Of a stretch of 64,000 nucleotides of DNA, positions 57,691 through 64,000 are shown piece by piece. The translations under genes were made by a program, and so were the position numbers. The number at the start of each line of letters is the position of its first letter. The first letter of the stretch is position 1. The notes below the pieces were generated by a model. It was not told the origin of the DNA and did no database searches. It saw only the letters and a program-made list of their open reading frames with translations. Origin of the DNA: Larus michahellis (taxonomy: Eukaryota; Chordata; Aves; Charadriiformes; Laridae); NCBI RefSeq assembly GCF_964199755.1, contig NC_133897.1:68876661-68940660 (forward strand), in the 5' to 3' direction.

Positions 57691-59226
57691 ACAGGCACCA
57701 GGTGCTGCTGCTGGCTTTCTCAAATGGGACCTGCTTGCTCTGATCCCTTTGCGTTTGCGTAGGACCAGCTGTGTCTTCTTCATTCAAGGGAGAAGGCAAT
57801 CTGCGTGCAAGAAAGTTCAAGGGCATTGGACCAGCTGCTCCCATGCAGAGAAAGCGAACAGCGGGGCAGTGACTGCTCTCATCCTTTTCCCCCTGCTTTC
57901 ACTAAGATGGTGGGAGGTATCTCCTGACAGGACACCACAGAGGACTTGTCTCCCTAAGCCTGTGATGTGCTAGGGAGCCCTTTTGCATACCTGCACATAT
58001 CATTCAAAAAGCACTGGCATTGAGCGTACGAGTGAATAATCTTTCCTGCAGAAGAAATAAAAAAAAAAAATTGTGTCACTATATCTGGTGCTTTTACAGT
58101 CTGTAAAATTAGGATCACAGAACCATGCAGAACACTGGAAGGCAGTCCTCTTCTCCCACTGGGTGAGTCCATCAACCCTCCGTGCTGGCAGGAAGGCTGC
58201 AAGGCATGAGAAATGGAAAGATTGCCATGCTTCCTCTCCCTGCACACACTTCCTCTTCAATGTCAAGTAGCCTTGGCCAACATTGGAAAAAAAATAGCGG
58301 TCTTCTCATTGATCCTTTTGTGTTGTTATTAGAATAATTCTTAGGAATTCACGTGGTCCTTTTTACTTCAACTAAGCAGAGTTCAGTCTCCATAATCTGG
58401 CCGAAACATCCAACACCTGTAAATCACAGAAACTGAAGAATCAAAACTGGCATAACAACATAGAAAAAAAAAATTAAAAAATGTCAACAGTCAATTCCTT
58501 TAGGCTCCTTCATATGTACTGACAAGCAATACACTATTACAGTTCAGAGATTTAATTCCTTGCTTTACAGAGCAAGCATGTGAGTTATGGGCTCCCTGTA
58601 CCAAGGAAGATTTAAGTTGCTGAAATGTCCTACAGACCATCGGTAAAAATTTGGTAAGGTGGGAGTCAGAAGAGGAGATAAAAAGAGGAGATAAAAGCAG
58701 TTGTATGCTTGAGAGATGACATTTTTACACCTTTAGAACACTTTTTTTATCAACATTCTGTAGCACCTGCAAAATACCATTTACCCTGAGTCAAGTGTTG
58801 GCAATTCATTAAAGACGAAGCACAACTTGGCAATACACTCGCATGACTAGCAGGTGGAACAGAGAATTTGGGACCTTGACAGACTGGTGCAAAGCAGCAC
58901 GAAACCTTTGCAATTAAAATTTGAAATTCCCAGCTCTGTGCATTTTATTTCACTTGAATATGAAATGGCTTGCATAAAACGTTGCTAAGATGGACAAACT
59001 TAAACCACTTCTCCATGGCATATGGACTTTGGTGTTGAGTAGAAAAATAGCTCTTTCCAAATGGAAATAGGCCAATTATTTTGGCTTGCAATTGTAAAAA
59101 CAAAAGAAACGAATGAACCATTTCTGTATGCTCTGGCTGCAAACATGACAGAGTCCCTCAGCAGAAAATGTGAACGAGGCAAGAACTAGGACGGGGCAAA
59201 GTCAAAGATACAGAAATGCTGAATAT
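57691..59226. other. Interval without recognised genes
   Basis: Short frames only. There is an A-rich run near 58061-58070. Nothing with a recognisable domain. Confidence 0.5.
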
Positions 59227-59232
59227 TTTATT
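59227..59232 (-). terminator. Poly(A) signal AATAAA of a candidate minus-strand transcript
   Basis: The minus strand reads TTTCAATAAAATATTC. It lies downstream of a GC-rich stretch that is open on the minus strand (59788-59444). Confidence 0.35.
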
Positions 59233-59443
59233 GAAACACTGTGACGAATAACCCATGGGTACTCTTACAGAGGATTCAGACAGAGATACTTGTCTTTAGG
59301 ATGGGGGGGCTTTGCCAGCTGAGCAGCATCCGGTCCCTAGCCCAATGTTTTCCAGAAAACTGGAAAGGGAAGAGTCAGAAGGTAGACAGAGGACGTGTAG
59401 GCTGGGGGGCTTGCCCCTCAGCCCAGCTCATGCTGGACGGATG

Positions 59444-59788
59444 CTAGCCTCCTGCTGCCATCACCGGGCAGACAGTCACTGTGGGAAATCCCTGCCAGGC
59501 ACAACAGTGTCCCCAAAACATCGTACGTGGGCACAGAGCGGTCAAAAGCCGTGCAGGTGGCAAAGGTCTGGAGACCTTCACGCACACAAAGGTGGTGGGA
59601 TCCCACCTCCGAGGCCCCTCGGCGGAACAACAGGGACACTGCGGCTGCCTTTCCAGCATCAGTACACGCAGGGGGCTCGGCGACCTTCTCACGAAAGCTC
59701 GTTGGTTCAACACCTGAAGACCTTTCAGATCCCGGGAGCCTCCTGCTGCTTTATCTCCAGCAGCAGCAGCAGCACCGAGGTCCGGCCT
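59444..59788 (-). CDS. Candidate terminal exon of a compact minus-strand gene, unrecognised
   Basis: On the minus strand, TTTTACCTTTCTAG (ending 59789) is a good acceptor. From 59788 a frame beginning RPDLGAAAAAGDK stays open for about 113 codons to a stop at 59446-59444. AATAAA follows at 59232-59227. An alternative minus frame (59639-59418, containing TFATCTAFDRSVPTYDVLG) and a plus frame are also open across this GC-rich stretch, so openness alone proves little. No domain is recognised. A first exon would lie in the CpG island to the right. It could equally be a lncRNA exon. Confidence 0.2.
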   Translation of the reverse strand, partial: RPDLGAAAAAGDKAAGGSRDLKGLQVLNQRAFVRRSPSPLRVLMLERQPQCPCCSAEGPRRWDPTTFVCVKVSRPLPPARLLTALCPRTMFWGHCCAWQGFPTVTVCPVMAAGG

Positions 59789-60079
59789 CTAGAAAGGTAA
59801 AACCTCCCTCGGGGTAATCCAGCGGGAGAGGGGGGAACACGGCTCTACTGCAGCCCGACCCCGCTGCAGAGGGGGACGGAGAGCAAACGGATACGGATTG
59901 GCACTGGCCCCAGAGGCGCTAAGGCCGGGAGCGCCATTTCGAACTCGCAGCCCCGCCGGGGGGCGGCGCCATTTGCTGCCCCCGGCGCCCGGCCTCTCTC
60001 TCGCGCCCCCTCCTCAAGATGGAGGTGCGGCGCCTCCCGGCCTGGCTGCTGGCAGGAAGCCCCCGCGCTCCCTCTGGGG

Positions 60080-60114
60080 ATGGAGTCGGACGAGCCCCGC
60101 GTCCCCGCCTGGGG
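60080..60114 (+). CDS. Possible first coding exon of an unidentified plus-strand gene (partial)
   Basis: An ATG with a favourable context (GGGG before it, G after it) starts the reading MESDEPRVPAW and meets a GTGAGC donor at 60115 in phase 2. The acidic start and the immediate donor resemble a normal short first coding exon. An upstream ATG at 60019 lies within the YY1 motif and opens another frame that also crosses the donor. No downstream exon was recognised before the window ends. The rest of the gene would lie to the right, beyond 64000 or in small exons I cannot see. Confidence 0.25.
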
Positions 60115-60226
60115 GTGAGCCGCTTCCCACCCCTATCCTCCCCCAGGGTCGCTGCCGCTGCCCGCAGGTGCGGCTTCCTTCTGCTGCGGCGGGCTTGGCG
60201 GCCTTAGGGCTGGGGCGGTGCGTGTT

Positions 60227-60262
60227 GGGGAGGGGAGGGGAGGGGAGGGGAGGGGAGGGGGG
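60227..60262 (+). repeat. (GGGGA)n tract with G-quadruplex potential
   Basis: About seven GGGG runs spaced by single A bases, followed by a longer G run. It lies ~110 bp downstream of the first donor in the CpG island, on the non-template strand of the presumed plus gene. Confidence 0.85.
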
Positions 60263-60338
60263 TCTCTAGGCAGCGCGATCCTGCGCGGAACACGGCGGCC
60301 GCCCCTGGGAGGTGTGCGGAGGGGACGGCGCCTGCTCC

Positions 60339-60348
60339 TGAGTCAGCA
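60339..60348. promoter_or_regulatory. AP-1/MARE-like site in the CpG island
   Basis: TGAGTCAGCA combines a consensus AP-1 core (TGAGTCA) with the GCA extension of a small-Maf/NF-E2 half-site. A motif-only call. Confidence 0.3.
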
Positions 60349-60730
60349 GCGGCGAGGAGGCGGGCGGCACCCCGCCGCCCGGCCCGGCCCCGCCGAGCGT
60401 CCCCGGCCCCCCCTCAGCACCGCGCCGGCTCCTGGCCCCCACCAGCCGCGGGAGGAAGGGGGCTGTGGGGTCTCCGCCGGCTGCTGCCCGCCGCCGCCGC
60501 CAGGTAGGCTGGCCTCCGCGGCCCGGGCGCGGCTGCAGGTGCTGGTGGGGAAGGGGGTGGAAAAGGGAGTCGGCGGTGCCCAGCACCCCTCCTTGGGCGC
60601 GGTGGGGGGGGCGTCAGGGAGTAACTCCCCGGCGAGGGGCTGGGGTCCGCGGGGAAGCGCATCCCGGGGCCGCCCCGCAGGCTCCGGGGGAAGGAGCGGG
60701 GTGGCACGGCTGTGGGCGTCGAGATGAGAT

Positions 60731-63500
60731 GCTTAACGGGACGTGAGCGGTAGCCATGGTCCGGCCTTCGGGGAGTTGTGTCTCCCTCCCACGTCCGTGT
60801 GTGGCAAAATGTGCGTGTCTGCAGCCTGCGAGGCCGGTGCGTGGGGAGAAGCATCGGTGGACTGCCCTGGGGCAGCGTGTGTATGTTCTGGTATTTAATT
60901 TGTAGATGGGTTTATTTCTGTGCAGGTATAAAAATATGCTCTTGCGTATGATGGATCAGACACCTTTGATGGGGTGTTTCTTAAATGTGCGTGTATCTGA
61001 TCCGAGCTCAGAAGTCATAGCTTTACGTTGTGCTCTCTGTGTGTGTGTATATATACATAGATATTTACATATCCAAACAATGATTACTCTTGCCAAGTGG
61101 CTTTCCAGTCTTCTGTCAGCGTGTGTGTTTGTTACAGCCTGAACATGTATTTGTGTGTGACCGGTGAGCATGATGCTACTGTGTAGTATGTGAGATGCTT
61201 TGTCAGATTGCATTCTAAGCAGAAGAGCAAAGCTTAAATAGAAGAAAATACTATGTGTGATTTCCATGTTACTGCAGTTTTGGGCACTATCTACATTGCG
61301 ATTGCTATACAAAACCAGAAGACAGTTCCATCGTTCGCCGGACCTCCTTCAGGAGTCTATCATGCATAACCTATGAATAGTCAGATAATTGAGGGAACAA
61401 AATGAAGCACAAACTGTTTTGCCCTCTGTTCCTCACTATCTGTTTGTGCTGCAGGAGCAATCTCACGTTCCTATACTAACTGCATAAGGAGATAGTGGAG
61501 TTGATATAGGATATACTGGCTTTTAAACTCTTTGGAGTAGGTTTTGTATCTGCCTTTGCCTTTACAATATCTTGTAGTAGGTGACTGATCCTCAGCCACG
61601 CAACTCTAATAGACGTTTGTTTAATTATCTGCTCCTTGTGTTAGGCAAGGCCAATTGTTGCAGTTGATATTTCACAATTAGGCATTGTCTTGAGCCAAAT
61701 CTGAATTGTTAAAAACCTGGCATAGTACAAAGTTGATAGGTGATACTGCCCATACTCATTTTGGTAACTTGGATGATGGGGTTTGAGCGACTCAGCATGT
61801 TACACATCAAATTGCGAGAGGAAGAGGGTATTTGTGTGCAAGCTTCATGGGCTCATGCTTTTCCCTTAAGCACAAGGCAATGCAAAATGCAAAATAGCCT
61901 GGATTTTACATTATTGAAGCTAATTGGAGTTATGGTCATGGTCTGCAGAGGAGGCTGTGCTCTGGGAATGCTTGCCCAGTTTAGTCTTTCCACACCTTTT
62001 CCTTTAGTACTGTCATGGAGGGCTGGAGGTGCACTTCTGCTACCTTCTGAAAACTTCATGTTCCACAGAAAACACATGCAAATATGAATGTTACATCTTC
62101 ACTAGTTGCCTATCAGTGAGCTGCTGTTCTGTCAGTTCTAATGAGCCGCTGCATGGAGCGAAGAAGTTTTGGTGACCTGGAGATGCTGTAGTTTAGTTCA
62201 GCTTTGCATACTGCTGACCTCTCACTGTGTTGGTTTTGGATGCTGTCTGAGCAGGCTGCTTATTTCAGTGGTGTGGAGATGGGTGAGTTTCCATGGACAG
62301 GTTTCTGAATCTGCTAGTGAAAAGTCCATCTGGAATGCCGTAAAAACGGCTGAGTCCCTCTCTCCCCACACATGCGCAGACGCGGTATCTGTTTCAGGTG
62401 GAACCCCTCAGAACCTTTCTAGCTGAACCTTCAGTGTTATTGCGTGAAGGAGGCTTGCTATGGGCTTCTTCACATATTGGTTGTATGGATGTGGCTTATA
62501 GATCTTTCCTTTAAGAAGGCATGTGGTGATGCTTTACGTTTGCTAGTTTTGATAGTGGTCCTAAATGTATATATATCCTTAGTAGGAAATTGGCGATTAA
62601 AGGTGGAGTTGTGATCAAGTGCTGTATATCCAGCAGTCTCCAATTTTAATGCTGTAGAGGAAGCACAGAACCACTGTAATGGATATCGTACCCACAGGGA
62701 GAAATCCTTCCTACTGTCAGGCAGTTAGCTTTCAATTTCTGTCACAAAGTGTCTTTCTGCACAAATTTATAATCTAATTCAGCTGCAGATATAGTTGCTT
62801 TTCCATTTAAGTACCTAATCTCCTTCTGAATGGTACCAGGATATGACTGTTGAGTATTTTTCAGGATGATGTGACTTTGTACTGAGCAAATAAGGAATCC
62901 AGTCAAATCCAGTTGGAGGTGATATGAATGCAGTTAGCCTGATGCCAGTTTTCAGCTAGTTAACCTTGATGAAGAGGCAGTTTAGTGGTCTTTTTTCCTG
63001 TCCCAATGCGTTTTCCTTGATAAATCTGCCCTCTGTACAGTTATTAACTCTTCAGCGTGTTACAAGGAGTTCCACTGGCTAAATATAGATAGATTTTGAA
63101 GAAATAAAATGTTCCCAGTTATCTGAGGTGGGGCTCCAGAGGTTTGCATCTTAGGGGACTGTGTGTGCACACATATGCTTATTTGTTTATAAAAAGCAAG
63201 TAGTTTTCTGAACAGCCGAGTTTATGAAGATTTCTGTGAATTTGTGTCTGGAGATCAAACAAGGATTTTTCCATTGTCTTTGCATGTGTCTCTATATTAA
63301 TTTATTTTTTTTTCCATGAAGTACCCTCTTTCCACAGGCTGCACTGACCATGTGACACGTGAGCTACCATTTTCAATTATGGACATTGGATGACATGTTT
63401 TTTGCGGTGGGCCTGTAGAAGTCCAAATTGCAGTTTTGCCTTCTGTGACTTAGCTGTTTTTTTACAGCTGGTAATCAGTGCTTCTCTGCGTGAAATCAGT
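60731..63500. other. Presumed first intron, no exon recognised
   Basis: AT-rich with short open frames only; includes a TG/TA-rich patch near 61040-61060. If the CpG island starts a plus-strand gene, this interval is its intron. Confidence 0.4.
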
Positions 63501-63670
63501 TACAGAATCATAGAATTGTCTAGGTTGGAAGGGACCTTTCAGATCATCGAGTCCATCCATCAACCTAACACTGACAAAAACCATCACTAAACCATATTGC
63601 TAAGCACTACGTCTGCCCGTCTTTTAAATACCTCCAGGGATGACGATTGCACCACTTCCCTGGGCAGGGG
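63501..63670 (-). mobile_element. CR1 LINE 3' fragment, antisense
   Basis: It starts TACAGAATCATAGAATTGTC and continues GGTTGGAAGGGACCTTTCAG, ATCGAGTCCATCCATCAACC, CCTCCAGGGATGACGATTGC and CCCTGGGCAGG. This is the reverse complement of a CR1 3' end truncated at ~170 bp. Confidence 0.92.
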
Positions 63671-64000
63671 TACTGTAAGTAAAAAAGGGATCTATTTACA
63701 CAGCAGTTGGGTAAGCTTTTTTTCTGCAGGAGACCAGACCAACAATGGACATAAAGCTTGGCATGGTCATGTGGGTGAAAAGACTTCCCCTCCTCCCTTT
63801 TCTTAGCCTAGAAAATTTACTCTTTTCTCTGCTTTTACAGCAGCACACAAGACTTCAAATCTACAAATGGATGTATAGCATCCAACTGCATTAGGAGCCT
63901 TTTCTTGAAGGTGATAAAATAGCAAGACACAAATGGAGAGAGTCTTTATGTACTTCACTTGCAAGATTTGGGCTTTTCTGGCTATCCACTGTTGTACCTG
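63671..64000. other. Window end, no gene seen
   Basis: Unique-looking AT-rich DNA with no recognised feature. Confidence 0.4.

Larger units (their letters stand above)
59890..60725. promoter_or_regulatory. CpG-island promoter with YY1-type motifs
   Basis: The only long GC- and CpG-rich stretch outside the array. It contains GCGCCATTT (59931-59939), GGCGCCATTT (59965-59974) and AAGATGGAGG (60016-60025), which fit the YY1 core in minus, minus and plus orientation. No TATA box is seen. Splice donors CTGGG/GTGAGC (60115) and CGCCAG/GTAGGC (60504) within the island point rightwards, suggesting alternative first exons of a plus-strand gene. Confidence 0.7.

Noticed and set aside
60218..60727. Long open frames across the CpG island
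   Set aside because: GC-rich sequence with few stop codons gives open frames on both strands; composition (Gly/Arg/Pro) and the G4 tract speak against coding.

Overview
The window is vertebrate nuclear DNA and almost certainly avian. Evidence: several CR1 LINE 3' ends (oriented fragments ending in ATTCTATG/ATTCTGTG octamers), spliced exon architecture with GT/AG junctions and polypyrimidine tracts, AATAAA poly(A) signals, and one classic CpG-island promoter. There are no bacterial-type operons, ribosome binding sites or compact coding.

Positions 1-43925 are a head-to-tail macrosatellite: six complete copies of a 7.14-7.19 kb unit (1-7159, 7160-14318, 14319-21508, 21509-28664, 28665-35806, 35807-42948) plus the first ~977 bp of a seventh (42949-43925). 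The array runs off the left edge of the window. Copies are nearly identical. Every length difference is explained by three simple-repeat loci: a 14-bp pyrimidine repeat, a CAG tract and a 22-bp minisatellite.

Read on the minus strand, each unit looks like a complete small gene. A GC-rich promoter (palindromic CRE flanked by two MYB-type motifs, 7083-7111 in copy 1) precedes an exon encoding a 119-residue protein with four EPMEVD repeats (6548-6907). Further left come three exons encoding the C-terminal half of a RhoGAP domain (5327-4500), then low-complexity, lysine/arginine/glutamate-rich tail exons and two AATAAA signals (3411-3406 and 3292-3287). The RhoGAP part resembles the avian ARHGAP20-like/TAGAP-like family but lacks the N-terminal arginine-finger segment. 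Whether the EPMEVD and RhoGAP exons form one transcript cannot be settled from sequence alone. The other half of the unit (1-3280) has plus-strand exon-like pieces that I cannot assign, and a CR1 scrap.

Positions 43926-59200 are AT-rich, gene-poor flank with two plus-strand CR1 fragments and a few possible regulatory elements. At ~59890-60720 lies a CpG island with three YY1-type motifs. It probably starts a plus-strand gene whose first coding exon may be 60080-60114 and whose first intron would fill the rest of the window. A possible compact minus-strand transcript ends at an AATAAA at 59232-59227, which would make the island bidirectional. No tRNA, rRNA, CRISPR array or intact transposon was recognised.
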